A stretch of DNA of 64,000 nt from DATARH01 sp036268425 (lineage in GTDB: Bacteria; Pseudomonadota; Alphaproteobacteria; ATCC43930; CGMCC-115725). The DNA lies in NCBI GenBank assembly GCA_036268425.1, contig DATAUE010000013.1, forward strand, positions 67,591-131,590. The letters run 5' to 3'. Positions 44,359 to 53,022 of this stretch are shown here, in pieces. The notes beneath the pieces were generated by a model that was given only the letters and a program-made list of their open reading frames with translations, was not told where the DNA came from and ran no database searches. Position numbers and translations under genes: made by a program. Within the stretch, counting starts at the first letter, position 1, and every line of letters begins with the position of its first letter.

Positions 44359-45045
44359 ATGACAAATTTCGTGTTGCTGCACGGCACCTATCAAGGCGGC
44401 TGGATCTGGCAGAAGGTGGCGAGCCGCCTGCGCGCCGCCGGGCATCTGGTTTACGCGCCAACGCTCGACGGCTGCGCCGAGCGCAAGGGGCAGGCTCGCG
44501 CCGGGATCAACGCGTTGACCCAGGCCGACGAGGTCGCCCAGTTTCTGTTCTATGAGGATTTGCGCGACGCCGTGCTGGTCGGCACCAGTTCCGGCGGCAT
44601 GGTGGCCTGCCGCACCGCCGAATTGATGCGTGACCGGGTCAGCCGGCTGGTGTTTCTCGACGCCGTCGCGCTGTTGCCGGGCGAAGCCTTGCGTGACATC
44701 GTCGTGCGCTCAACGCCGGTCGTGACCGGCGTGGTCGCCGGCCCGACCCGTGAAGACGCGGAAAACCGGCTGTTCGCCGAACTCGATCCCCCCACCAAGG
44801 CCTGGGCGCTGGAACGCTATACGCCGCACCCGGTCGGGGTGCGCGAACAGCCGATGCAGCTCGACAGTTTCTGGTCGCTGCCGTGGAAAGCGACGGTGGT
44901 GTGGTGCCGCCGCGCGGTGAACCCCGGCGAGGCACACCAGCGGCGCACCGCCGAGCGGCTCAACGCGCAATGGGCCGAGTTTGATACCGGGCATTTCCCG
45001 ATGCTGAGCATGCCGGACGACACGGTGCGGCTGATCCTGCAGTAA
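44359..45045 (+). CDS. alpha/beta hydrolase, tandem copy 1
   Basis: This 228-residue esterase/lyase-like alpha/beta hydrolase begins MTNFVLLHGTYQGGWIWQKV with the oxyanion region. The nucleophile elbow is GTSSGGM, and the terminal histidine is in DTGHFPMLSMPD. It is similar to plant-type methyl esterase/hydroxynitrile lyase relatives common in bacteria. It is strikingly similar along its length to the next gene (LRAAGHLVYAPTLDGC in both), so the pair arose by duplication. ATG 44359 is 2 bp after the SDR stop. Confidence 0.88.
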   Translation: MTNFVLLHGTYQGGWIWQKVASRLRAAGHLVYAPTLDGCAERKGQARAGINALTQADEVAQFLFYEDLRDAVLVGTSSGGMVACRTAELMRDRVSRLVFLDAVALLPGEALRDIVVRSTPVVTGVVAGPTREDAENRLFAELDPPTKAWALERYTPHPVGVREQPMQLDSFWSLPWKATVVWCRRAVNPGEAHQRRTAERLNAQWAEFDTGHFPMLSMPDDTVRLILQ

Positions 45046-45073
45046 CCCGACAAACCAACCAGGGGACGCGACG

Positions 45074-45766
45074 ATGACGACATATGTTTTGGTGCACGGT
45101 TCCTACCAGGGCGGCTGGATCTGGAAAGATGTGGCGGGACGGCTGCGCGCCGCCGGGCATCTGGTGTACGCGCCGACCCTCGACGGTTGCGGCGAGCGCA
45201 AGGACCAGGTGCGCGCCGGCATCACCACCGAAACCCAGGCCGACGAAGTCGCGCAACTGCTGTTCTACGAAGACCTGCGCGATGTCGTGCTGGCCGGCAC
45301 CAGTTCCGGCGGCATGGTGGTGTGCCGGGTTGCCGAACTGGCGCGCGATCGGATCAAGCGGCTGGTGTTTGTCGATGCGCTGGCCTTGCTACCCGGCGAG
45401 AAAATCCGCGACATCGTCACCCGCTCGACCGCAACATCGGCCGGCCTCACCGCCGGCCCGTCGCGCGAAGACGCCGCCAATCGCCTGTTCGCCGATCTTG
45501 ACCCGAAACTGCGCGACTTTGCGCTCGAACGCTACACGCAGCACCCGATCGGCATCTACGACCAGGGCGTCAAACTCGATTCATTCTGGTCGCAGCAATG
45601 GCCGGGCACGCAGGTGATCTGGTGCAAAGGCGCCCCGAACCCCGGCGAAGCGCATCAGCGGCGCACCGCCGAAAAACTCGGCGCCAAATTCGCCGAACTC
45701 GATACCGGGCACTACCCGATGCTGAGCATGCCGGCGGAACTGACACAGATGCTGCTGGCGGGGTAG
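45074..45766 (+). CDS. alpha/beta hydrolase, tandem copy 2
   Basis: This 230-residue paralogue of the previous protein shares VHGSYQGGWIW, the GTSSGGM elbow, HPIGIYDQGVKLDSFWSQQW and DTGHYPMLSMPAELT. Differences concentrate in the cap region (EDLRDVVLAGTSS against EDLRDAVLVGTSS, and PKLRDFALERY against PTKAWALERY), so substrates may differ. ATG 45074 follows AGGGGACGCG 28 bp after the first copy. The 240 bp after it contain no gene and lead into tRNA-Pro. Confidence 0.88.
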   Translation: MTTYVLVHGSYQGGWIWKDVAGRLRAAGHLVYAPTLDGCGERKDQVRAGITTETQADEVAQLLFYEDLRDVVLAGTSSGGMVVCRVAELARDRIKRLVFVDALALLPGEKIRDIVTRSTATSAGLTAGPSREDAANRLFADLDPKLRDFALERYTQHPIGIYDQGVKLDSFWSQQWPGTQVIWCKGAPNPGEAHQRRTAEKLGAKFAELDTGHYPMLSMPAELTQMLLAG

Positions 45767-46006
45767 AAAAAAATAACATCGACGCAGCGGGCGCGAAGGG
45801 TACGGCGCGAAGCGCCTTAAACGCCCCTTCACCCCGCCCGGCGATAACCCTGCTCGACGCACCTGCCGTGGCCGGCAGTCGCCCGCTGGCATTGGTCGAC
45901 GAGGCGCTCGATTGCCTCTGCCGGATCGTGCTGGCATGACCCAACAGCGCGCGCGACCCGTTGCGCGACCCTGGCTGAACGGGTAAAACCCGCGGCACCG
46001 CTGGTT

Positions 46007-46083
<77 letters not shown>

Positions 46084-46135
46084 AGGCGGCCCGGTTTCGA
46101 CACACCGGAAATCGGCAACTGGAGAGCATCGCGCG

Positions 46136-46435
46136 ATGGCGCTGGCACGCATCTACCGCCCGGCCAAGACGGCTATGCAATCGGGGCGTGCCAAGACAAG
46201 CCGGTGGCTGCTCGAATACGAGCCCGGCAGCCGCCGCGATCCCGACCCGCTGATGGGCTGGTCGAGCGCACAGGACACGCTGAACCAGGTACAACTGCGC
46301 TTCGACACACTCGATGAGGCCATCGCGTTTGCCGGCAAGCACGGTCTTGAATACACGCTGATCGAGCCGCAGGCGCGCAGCGTCAAAACAAAAAGCTATG
46401 CGGACAATTTCCGCTACGACCGTATCCGCACCTGA
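46136..46435 (+). CDS. NDUFS4-like ETC complex I subunit
   Basis: This 99-residue protein of the ETC complex I subunit conserved-region family (NDUFS4/18 kDa) begins MALARIYRPAKTAMQSGRAK, then WLLEYEPGSRRDPDPLMGW, DTLNQVQLRF, AIAFAGKHGLEYTL and KSYADNFRYDR. In alphaproteobacteria it is an accessory subunit of NADH dehydrogenase, absent from most other bacteria, and sits between tRNA genes often. ATG 46136 begins the conserved domain. It is cytoplasmic on the membrane arm junction. Confidence 0.9.
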   Translation: MALARIYRPAKTAMQSGRAKTSRWLLEYEPGSRRDPDPLMGWSSAQDTLNQVQLRFDTLDEAIAFAGKHGLEYTLIEPQARSVKTKSYADNFRYDRIRT

Positions 46436-46451
46436 CAGCATCGAAGGTTCT

Positions 46452-46528
46452 GACCCCGTAGCTCAGCTGGATAGAGCACTCGCCTTCTAAGCGAGTGGTC
46501 GCAGGTTCGAATCCTGCCGGGGTCGCCA
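46452..46528 (+). tRNA. tRNA-Arg (TCT), integration site of the island
   Basis: 77 nt with acceptor GACCCCG/CGGGGTC, D-arm GCTCAGCTGGATAGAGC, anticodon stem CTCGC/GCGAG, loop CTTCTAA (anticodon TCT), TPsiC GCAGGTTCGAATCCTGC and encoded CCA. The serine recombinase gene on the other strand ends inside its 3' half (46487-46528), the usual sign of integration at a tRNA 3' end. I found no second copy of the 3' end elsewhere in the window. Confidence 0.96.
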
Positions 46529-47674
46529 AACTGTATGTTCGAAGTCGAATCCCGTCTCGCGCACCAAATTTTCCGGCGCGCGGGTGGTCGTTTCCGCAAT
46601 CAGATCAAATGGTTGATGGAAGGCAGCTGTAAGCTGGCCGTTCTGCCAAGTGCAGTTCGAAACAACGAAATTTAGCAGCCGACGTTTGGCCATAGGCTCT
46701 TGCCCGAGGAATAGCTGCTGCGCATCACGGGCCATTTCCAGAAGCATGATGCCATCGGCGATGTAGGATCGATCCGCCGTCTGATGACGCGCAATGTCGT
46801 CCAGGCACCGGTCTTGCTGCCGTCGCCACTCGGCTGAAAATTTATCAAACATGGCCCCATCGATGCGGCCGTCGAGCTTGTCGACGTACATCGCGTGCAG
46901 GCGAGCATCGAGCCTATCCCACTCGCCCTGAAGCCGGGCGATTGCGGCGGTATGTTCGGCCTGCTCGTCGCTGTGGCTCTGACGCAGGCCTTCGGAGAGC
47001 CATGTCAACACTTCGGTATCGAAGCTTAGCTGGCCTAGCAGCTCGGAGAACTTCTCCGCCAGCACCTCTTCCCGCACATAGGGTTCCGGGCATTTCCCTC
47101 GGTAACCAGTGCAGTGATAGTAGACGTAGCGCTTCTTCTTGATTTCGCCGACGAGCGCGCAGCCGCAATGCCCACAGGTCAGCAGGGTCGAGAACGCAAA
47201 TTCATGGACGCAGTGACGGGTCTTGCGCTTGTCGCGATCGTCGAGGACGGCCTGCACTCGCTCGAAAAGATCGAGCGAGACCAGGGGCTGATGCCGACCT
47301 TTGTAGCGCTTCCCCTTCCAGAGGAATTCGCCCGTATAGATTCGGTTGCAGAGGATCAGGTGTATCTGACTAACAGCGATCGGCGTTCCCGCGCGCCGAT
47401 GCACGAAGCCGCGGCTCCGGGCTTTCGCCGCAACTTCCTGCAACGAGTGAGCGCCGGTAGCGTACCACTCGAAAAGATTTGAAATTAAGGGGGCAACATC
47501 CTCGTCAACTTCAATGATCCGCTTACCATCTGGCCCCATGACGTTACGATAACCATATGGCGCGGAACTGGACCAAATTCCTTGTTCAGCTTTTTCAAGC
47601 ATCCCCTTCCGCGTCTCCTCAGAGAGATTGTCGATGAAATTCTTCGCCATCAGCACTTTGCGGAGGCTTACCAA
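46487..47674 (-). pseudogene. large serine recombinase, N-terminal catalytic domain missing
   Basis: The frame begins partway into a large serine recombinase: VLMAKNFIDNLSEETRKGM, then APYGYRNVMGPDG, the recombinase domain with LILCNRIYTGEFLWKG, and a zinc ribbon (CGHCGCALVGEIKKKRYVYYHC...C). A coiled-coil tail follows and ends WRPRQDSNLRPLA. Family members have an N-terminal resolvase domain of about 150 residues with the catalytic serine; here the frame is closed by a stop at 47723-47725 and no resolvase sequence is visible upstream. The last 42 bp lie inside tRNA-Arg. It is therefore the inactive integrase of the element that entered the tRNA. Confidence 0.85.
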
Positions 47675-47938
47675 ATATTTCTTCTCTGGCGTTTTTGCTT
47701 TTGCTTGCGTGATCCTTTCCCCTCAATCGAGACAAACCCGAACTCGATATTACCGAGACGAGAATCAACCCCGTTGGACAAATTTCCGGTATTATGTATC
47801 AAACGCCACCAGGAAATATTCGTCGCCAGAATATGCCGGAATTACTTCTACGTTACCAGGCTTCCCGCTTTAGACGCAGGGATGCGGTGATGTAGGGAGT
47901 AACGCGCCGTGGGCGCGATTGTTATAGCAATGTGTGCT

Positions 47939-48663
47939 CTAATCAGCGTTATGGGCCACGCCTATGGCGGTAGCGCGCAAATCAGAGACGGCGTAATCGT
48001 GGTCTCCGCTAACAAATGTATTGTCCCAACCGCCATTAACACCACGATGGGCGAGCATCAATTCGACTATCGTGTGATGTTCTTTGTCGTCAATGCCGTC
48101 ATTGTACCCGATGCAGCCGCCGGTTACCAAAAGGAACAATCCTCTATTAGGTATGGGAGACTGCAACTCGCCATCGTGTGTATGAACGAGTTGATTCTCT
48201 GTAGAGACAGACGCTCCAGGGAAAATTGTTTGACCATTTCCGTTGAGGATATCTCTGCTGATATTATCCTCTCGACATTCTTGCGGAATGAAACTAGGAA
48301 AATGAATTTTAGTGTTCCCGTCTATTGTGATTGGATACAGATGGAATTTTTCCCAAATAGCGGCGGGAAGTTTTCCAAAATTAGTTGCGGTAAGCGAAAT
48401 AGTTATTTGAGCATGTACGCCATTTATTATCAGTCCGTAGCTATTGCCCAAACTTATCGTTCCTGGCGCAGTAACGGTATTCCTGGTCTGTTTGCTGTCA
48501 TTATCCGCCAATACCGCAGTGGCGTCGATCCAAGATCGTTGATCAGCTCGCATTTGGTTGAGAGTGCTACTCAGTATTCTCCACTGAGCAATTCCGACCC
48601 CCCCCCTGCGACTGCAGTAAAAATAGCTATCCAGATGGTGGCGTGCGCCGTTCGACGCGCCAT
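47939..48663 (-). pseudogene. membrane-anchored hypothetical protein, frameshift in C9 tract
   Basis: Starting at ATG 48663 the first frame encodes MARRTAHATIWIAIFTAVAG, a single transmembrane helix, then stops shortly after nine consecutive C on the plus strand (48598-48606, read as G on the coding strand). The next frame continues naturally: GIAQWRILSSTLNQM, QRSWIDATAVLADNDSKQ, and a 200-residue domain ending GVAHNAD. The helix-plus-QMxxDQRSW arrangement supports one original gene; ten or seven C would restore it. The soluble part has TISLTATNFGKLPAA, a beta-rich look, and no family I recognise. It could be a phase-variable or broken gene, or an assembly error. Confidence 0.65.
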
Positions 48664-48837
48664 CTTTTCTTCGGCTGTCTCCTTTTTTTGTTTGGTGTAG
48701 TGCTGACGTATGGCGCCTATGAGACGACCGATAAACCCGTAATATCGCCTGGTTGGATTTGTTTCGGGGTGATTTTCTGGGCCTTGGCTCTTATTACCGT
48801 TGGGTATGGCACCCTCCTTATTGTTGGAGTGAGCTAA
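48643..48837 (+). CDS. small two-helix membrane protein
   Basis: This 64-residue protein starts MRRSTRHLFFGCLLFLFGVV. The two hydrophobic segments (about 8-25 and 38-62) are separated by the short polar TTDKPVISPG. The composition is that of a genuine small membrane protein rather than a chance frame. It overlaps the start of the opposite-strand frameshifted gene by 21 bp and ends within the stop of the DUF6471 gene (convergent). I do not recognise a family and no toxin partner is evident. Confidence 0.5.
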   Translation: MRRSTRHLFFGCLLFLFGVVLTYGAYETTDKPVISPGWICFGVIFWALALITVGYGTLLIVGVS

Positions 48838-49073
48838 AGTTTTCCCAATGTTATCCCTTCCATTTCCAACACTGCCAAACAGGCGAGAAAGAAACTGGCC
48901 GCAAATGTCCCGCGCGCTAGCTTACCAGTGATCGACGTTTCAGTTTCCTCAAGCCCGTGCCTGTTGAGCCGCTCGGCAAGCTCCTTGTATCCGATGCCGG
49001 CTCGCTTTAGCTCGGCCTTTAGGAATCGGCTGGCCTTCGCACCCCATTCCTTTTCCCGTTCCGTTAATCCCAT
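48834..49073 (-). CDS. DUF6471 protein (helix-turn-helix-like)
   Basis: This 79-residue protein has TEREKEWGAKASRFLKAELK, AGIGYKELAERLNRHG and ETETSITGKLARGTFAASFF, matching DUF6471, a small family resembling helix-turn-helix DNA-binding proteins and frequent in alphaproteobacterial islands. The ATG is at 49073. It may regulate neighbouring island genes. It is transcribed away from the IS1595 gene. Confidence 0.78.
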   Translation of the reverse strand: MGLTEREKEWGAKASRFLKAELKRAGIGYKELAERLNRHGLEETETSITGKLARGTFAASFFLACLAVLEMEGITLGKL

Positions 49074-49177
49074 TGTCTGCGCTCCGCATTTGATATCTGC
49101 GGAATATGCAAGATTTATATTGACAGCGCAATATCAGATAGCTACGTTATGCGACAGAAACCTACCGCATACGGCAG

Positions 49178-50161
49178 ATGTCACAGCATTTCCTCCTCAC
49201 CGCAGCCGCAAGGACGCTCTCGCTAGCGTCGGTTGCGCGCATGTCGGATGAGGATGCGGAGCGGGTCTTCATCGGCCTTCGCTGGTCGGACAACGGCGGC
49301 AACGCCTACTGCCCGCATTGCGGCTGCGCGACGGTCTACATGGCGCGCCGGCCGAACGGTGCCCCGCGTTGGCGCTGCAAAGCCTGCCGCAAGGATTTCA
49401 GCATCACCAGCGGCACACTGTTCGCCTCGCACAAGATGCCCCTGCGGGCTTACCTGATGGCGATTGCGATCTTCGCCAACGAGGTCAAGGGCAAGTCCAT
49501 GCTGGCCCTCAGTCGCGACCTGGGGACGCAATACAAGACGGCGTTCGTCCTGGCGCACAAGATGCGGGAAGCGATGGCGGCCGAAGTGCGGCAAACCCCG
49601 ATCGGCGGCAAAGGCAAGCGAGCCGAGGTCGACGGGGCCTATTTCGGCGGCTATGTGAAGCCTGCCAACCGGAAGGAAAACCGGATTGATCGCCGCAAGG
49701 CGGAAAGCCAAACCGGCAAGCGCCAGGTCGTTGTCGTGATCCGCGAGCGCAACGGCAACACACTGCCGGGGGTCTTCAAGACGGAAGCGGCAGCCCTCAG
49801 CTTCATTCGTAACAGGGTCGCCAGAGAAACCGAATTGTATGCTGACGAGGCTCCGGGCTGGAACGAACTACACGCGCGCTACACGCTGCACCGGATCAAT
49901 CATCAGGAAGCCTACGTGCTGCCGGGACAGGTCTGGACGAACGGCGCGGAAAGCTATTTCTCGCGGCTGCGGCGTGGCGAAATCGGGCATCACCATCACG
50001 TCGCTGGCCCGTACCTCCTCCGGTTCGCACAAGAGGCGGCGTGGCGTGAAGATCATAAGCGCGAGCCGAACGGGGCGCAGGTTGACCGGATCGCGACGCT
50101 CGCCATGCGGAATAAGCCGAGCGTTGATTTTTGCGGGTATTGGCAGCGTGGAAGAAGTTAA
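49178..50161 (+). mobile_element. IS1595-family transposase
   Basis: The transposase is 327 residues. An N-terminal zinc ribbon is present (CPHCGCATVYMARRPN...CKACRKDFSITSG), followed by FASHKMPLRAYLMAI and the DDE/N catalytic core: EVDGAYFGGYVKPANRKENR (first Asp), YADEAPGWNELH (second Asp) and a third acidic or Asn position in INHQEAYV...WTNGAESYFSRLRRG, as in ISXO2-like elements. ATG 49178. I did not find convincing terminal inverted repeats on either side, so element ends are not defined. It is intact and could still move if ends exist. Confidence 0.88.
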
Positions 50162-50164
50162 AAA

Positions 50165-50518
50165 TTAAGCGATATTGTTATCATCACCTTTTGCGTCACG
50201 TCTTCTAGCCCAACCATCTATTGTTCTGGCAAGTAGCATCGTGACTTCTTCTACACCTAATCGTTTTGCCAAAATCGCCATCAAAATGATCTCTATCACC
50301 AAAATAGCTATCGGAGCGCCCCAGTTATTCATCGATGGAAACACCCCTATATCTACAATAATAATCAGAACTACTATCCAAATAAATCTTTCTTCGTATT
50401 TTTCATCTGTAAGAGTTTGGACGCGAACCTGGAGAGATTCTATTTCTTTATCTTTGCTGTCAGGTTCTGCCTGCTCCGCTAGTGAGCTAAATTCATTCTG
50501 CGGCGGCATAAGGCGCAC
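50165..50518 (-). CDS. two-helix membrane protein, putative toxin partner of Panacea antitoxin
   Basis: This 117-residue protein has a coiled-coil N-terminus (DSKDKEIESLQVRVQTLTDE), then two hydrophobic helices (WIVVLIIIVDIGVFPSM and PIAILVIEIILMAILAKRL), and a short basic tail. It starts inside the end of the Panacea gene (26 bp overlap), so both are translated together. Panacea-domain antitoxins neutralise varied toxins, some of which attack membranes; this partner fits that possibility, but toxicity is inferred. The low GC content suggests transfer. Confidence 0.6.
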   Translation of the reverse strand: MRLMPPQNEFSSLAEQAEPDSKDKEIESLQVRVQTLTDEKYEERFIWIVVLIIIVDIGVFPSMNNWGAPIAILVIEIILMAILAKRLGVEEVTMLLARTIDGWARRRDAKGDDNNIA

Positions 50519-50972
50519 CGCGCAAATTTCCAGATTCTACTCTTTTATTGTACTCATCAAAAATGTCTTTTTGGGGTATCTGTATACCAAACGCCCGTGG
50601 AGCATAATTTTTTGCCCACGCTCCCTCTTGCCAATGAGCTATTGAAACCAATTGGGCGGGCGTGATGCTTAGCAAATTGCCGCACGCCTCTCTTATGATT
50701 GCATCTTTCGCTGCCGGCAATCTATCTTTAGCAAAGGTAAAAATATCTGAGATTGGCTTATTACCAAATATCTTAACCTTTTTATAAAGGGAGGGGATTA
50801 CAGGTCCATAATCCCACGCCTCGAATGGCTCTCGTATAAGTATAGACCCGTTATGGCGTCCCGCGTAAACCATATGTATTATATACAATAGCTTTTGAAG
50901 CTGTAAGTTAGTTACAGTCCAACTGCTTAAATCACATACTCTTTTGGCCGCATCTATGGCCGCTATGCTCAT
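50493..50972 (-). CDS. Panacea/DUF4065 (SocA-like) antitoxin
   Basis: This 159-residue protein starts MSIAAIDAAKRVCDLSSWTV. Its core LQLQKLLYIIHMVYAGRHNG and PFEAWDYGPVIPSLYKKVKI is the DUF4065/Panacea signature, also seen in SocA, and WQEGAWAKNY follows. Panacea domains are hyper-promiscuous antitoxins found beside different toxin types. The gene is encoded with the membrane protein at 50165-50518 in a 26-bp overlap, the standard gene-pair layout. ATG 50972. Confidence 0.85.
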   Translation of the reverse strand: MSIAAIDAAKRVCDLSSWTVTNLQLQKLLYIIHMVYAGRHNGSILIREPFEAWDYGPVIPSLYKKVKIFGNKPISDIFTFAKDRLPAAKDAIIREACGNLLSITPAQLVSIAHWQEGAWAKNYAPRAFGIQIPQKDIFDEYNKRVESGNLRGAPYAAAE

Positions 50973-51063
50973 CGTGGCGCGCCAATATTATGCAAAATGC
51001 CGAATCTTTTCATATGGCGATTCGGCTGAATGCGTCAAGCTCAGTCTGTTGAATTACGGTCGC

Positions 51064-51498
51064 TCAGGTCGTTTCGGCAAGCGTCCACCTCGCAACTTTC
51101 CACCCCTGGCCGACCCGCTGGACGCTCCCCTTGCGTTCCATGCGCCGCAGCGCGTCGTAAACCCCGATAGCGATCTTCTGATATTCAGCTGGGTTGATGG
51201 TGCGCTCGCCGATCGCCAGCGGCATCATATCGACAACGGCGACCGGCTCCTCGCCATGCTCGCGCATATAGTTGCGGATCGTCAGCGCGAGAGCGCCACG
51301 CTTGAAATAGCGGGGTCGGTACTCGACGCGCTTCGGCACCAGCTTCGGTAGGTCGATTCCTGGCCGCAGAATGCGGATAGTCGCCTCGACGTGCGCCAAG
51401 TCGTCGCGAAGCTGTTTAACGCGCTTCTCTGTCTGGATTATCTCGCCGGCAAGCTCTGATCGCTTGTCGTGTAGTTCTGAAATGGTATAGGTTGTCAT
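51064..51498 (-). CDS. hypothetical protein, 144 aa, coiled-coil and winged-helix-like
   Basis: The N-terminal 50 residues (MTTYTISELHDKRSELAGEI then QTEKRVKQLRDDLAHVEATI) form a clear coiled coil. A second half (RGALALTIRNYMREHGEEPV ... VYDALRRMERKGSVQRVGQG) looks like a small winged helix, with SVQRVGQGWKVARW as the wing. I do not recognise the family, but the structure suggests a DNA-binding protein. It is one of several minus-strand island genes. Confidence 0.65.
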   Translation of the reverse strand: MTTYTISELHDKRSELAGEIIQTEKRVKQLRDDLAHVEATIRILRPGIDLPKLVPKRVEYRPRYFKRGALALTIRNYMREHGEEPVAVVDMMPLAIGERTINPAEYQKIAIGVYDALRRMERKGSVQRVGQGWKVARWTLAETT

Positions 51499-51553
51499 GA
51501 AGCATATTTAGTGTACTTCCGCGCCACCTTCCCGTATCTTGTGGTGGCGCTTG

Positions 51554-52132
51554 CTACATGATACCGCGTTTTCCTTCATGTCGATCTTCCTTCGTGAGAC
51601 CCGCCGCCGCGATGATTTGCTGCGCGTTGAATCCCTGCGCGCGCAATTCGCTGAAGGTACCAAAGCTGAGGCCCCTCGCCCTGAACTCGGTGAGGCCGAA
51701 ATTGCCATCATTGATCTTGCCGAGATCGAGAACCGCCAGCGAGGCTTCCGCGCGGCGGCTTTCGCCCTCTTCCCGGCTGACATTGCCCGCCGACGCAAAG
51801 CGAAAACTTTCCAGCACCTTGCCCCAAACAACGGCGTCGCCGCTGGTGACATTGACGCGCGCCAGCATGGCCTCGGCTTGCTTCGACGGGTTCATGCGGG
51901 CGGGGTCTTCCGGCGTGATCGCCCAGATCAGCGCCTTTAATCCTTCCGGCCCGGCCGCGCGCAATATCGGATTGTCGTTGGCAGCTGTCACCAGCCGGGC
52001 GGCAAGCTTTTGCACCGCCTCCGACTGCATCGGCAGATCAAGCTGACGCGACACTAGTTCGGCGGCTTGTACCTGCTCCAATAACGGCGGCTTGTTCTGA
52101 TCAGGCGTGTCGCCGGTCATGTTTTCACCCAA
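51554..52132 (-). CDS. hypothetical protein, 192 aa
   Basis: Its sequence (MGENMTGDTPDQNKPPLLEQ, then AAELVSRQLDLPMQSEAVQK, LRAAGPEGLKALIWAITPED) is helical and soluble, and ends in FRARGLSFGTFSELRAQGF, an HTH-like or linker region. No family is recognised. Its start overlaps the end of the next upstream gene (52117-53022) by 16 bp, so they are co-transcribed. Nothing suggests enzymatic activity. Confidence 0.6.
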   Translation of the reverse strand: MGENMTGDTPDQNKPPLLEQVQAAELVSRQLDLPMQSEAVQKLAARLVTAANDNPILRAAGPEGLKALIWAITPEDPARMNPSKQAEAMLARVNVTSGDAVVWGKVLESFRFASAGNVSREEGESRRAEASLAVLDLGKINDGNFGLTEFRARGLSFGTFSELRAQGFNAQQIIAAAGLTKEDRHEGKRGIM

Positions 52133-53022
52133 CCGCGCAAATTCACCGCCGGGATTCCGAATTCTGCGAAGACAATGGCCATGCCGGCATCGAGATCGGG
52201 CCGGCGATAGGCTTCGCCGGTATCGCGGCGGCGGTCGAGCAAACGGTCGCCGGCTTCATTGATCCACAGGGAAAGCACCTGCCAGTCGAAATCGTTCTCC
52301 CGGATGCCCTGCGCCCGCGCGGATGCGTGAACAGCATGTTTAATGGCCCGGCTGTCGAGATCGAAGTTGATCCAGGATTCAAGCAAGGCGGTGGTTTTTG
52401 GATCACCGTCGAGAAGCTTTTGGGCGGTGCGGTGCATGCGAAGGGCGTCGACGATGCCATCGACTTTGCCCTCGTACTTTGCGATGGATAACGGGATGTT
52501 CTTGCGTGCGGCAAGGAGCCACCAGGTCGTCAGAACATGCGCGCGCACGGCCACGTCAATTTCAGGCGGCAGCGGCGGTGCGCAGGGCGGCGGTGCTGCC
52601 CGAAGTGGCGATCCGCAGCGATTCGTCACGATCGACCAAAGCATCGGCCCCGCCTCATCGCCGTGATCCATGACGCGGTTTACGCAGGTCTTCAGAAGGC
52701 CGACGGTCCATTCATCGCGGTGATAGAGGCCGGCGCACAAGCCGCCGTGATGGAACCAGGCCACCGTGAGATAGATATAAGTGTCGTAATCGGCCACCGT
52801 CATCGTCAGGCGCCGTTGTTGCGCCGCTTCCCAGATGAGGTCGGCCACCAAGTCCCACGCATCATGAAAAAAACTGGTCGGCAGGTTTGGAAGATGCTGA
52901 TGCAGATCCACCCACTCGCCCTCTTCCTTGTAGCGGACCACTGAAATGCCTTGCGGGCCATCGGGAGCGCGGGACGGCTGCATCGCCATTGGCTGAGCTT
53001 GAAGCGTGTTGGCGGTCGTCAC
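52117..53022 (-). CDS. hypothetical protein, 301 aa
   Basis: The GTG start at 53022 overlaps the stop of the repeat gene as GTGA, so the gene is translated as part of that operon. Seen are SVVRYKEEGEWVDLHQHLPN, TVADYDTYIYLTVAWFHHGG, PLSIAKYEGKVDGIVDALRM and INFDLDSRAIKHAVHASARA. It has a balanced composition, no signal peptide and no motif I know. It probably works with the neighbouring 192-residue protein and the repeat protein. Confidence 0.6.
   Translation of the reverse strand: MTTANTLQAQPMAMQPSRAPDGPQGISVVRYKEEGEWVDLHQHLPNLPTSFFHDAWDLVADLIWEAAQQRRLTMTVADYDTYIYLTVAWFHHGGLCAGLYHRDEWTVGLLKTCVNRVMDHGDEAGPMLWSIVTNRCGSPLRAAPPPCAPPLPPEIDVAVRAHVLTTWWLLAARKNIPLSIAKYEGKVDGIVDALRMHRTAQKLLDGDPKTTALLESWINFDLDSRAIKHAVHASARAQGIRENDFDWQVLSLWINEAGDRLLDRRRDTGEAYRRPDLDAGMAIVFAEFGIPAVNLRGWVKT

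Noticed and set aside
47909..48700. 263-residue plus-strand frame
   Set aside because: It lies antisense to the frameshifted membrane-anchored gene, whose helix-plus-domain structure is more protein-like.
49074..49177. Terminal inverted repeat of the IS1595 element
   Set aside because: The left flank contains short palindromes but nothing matching the right flank, so element ends were not called.
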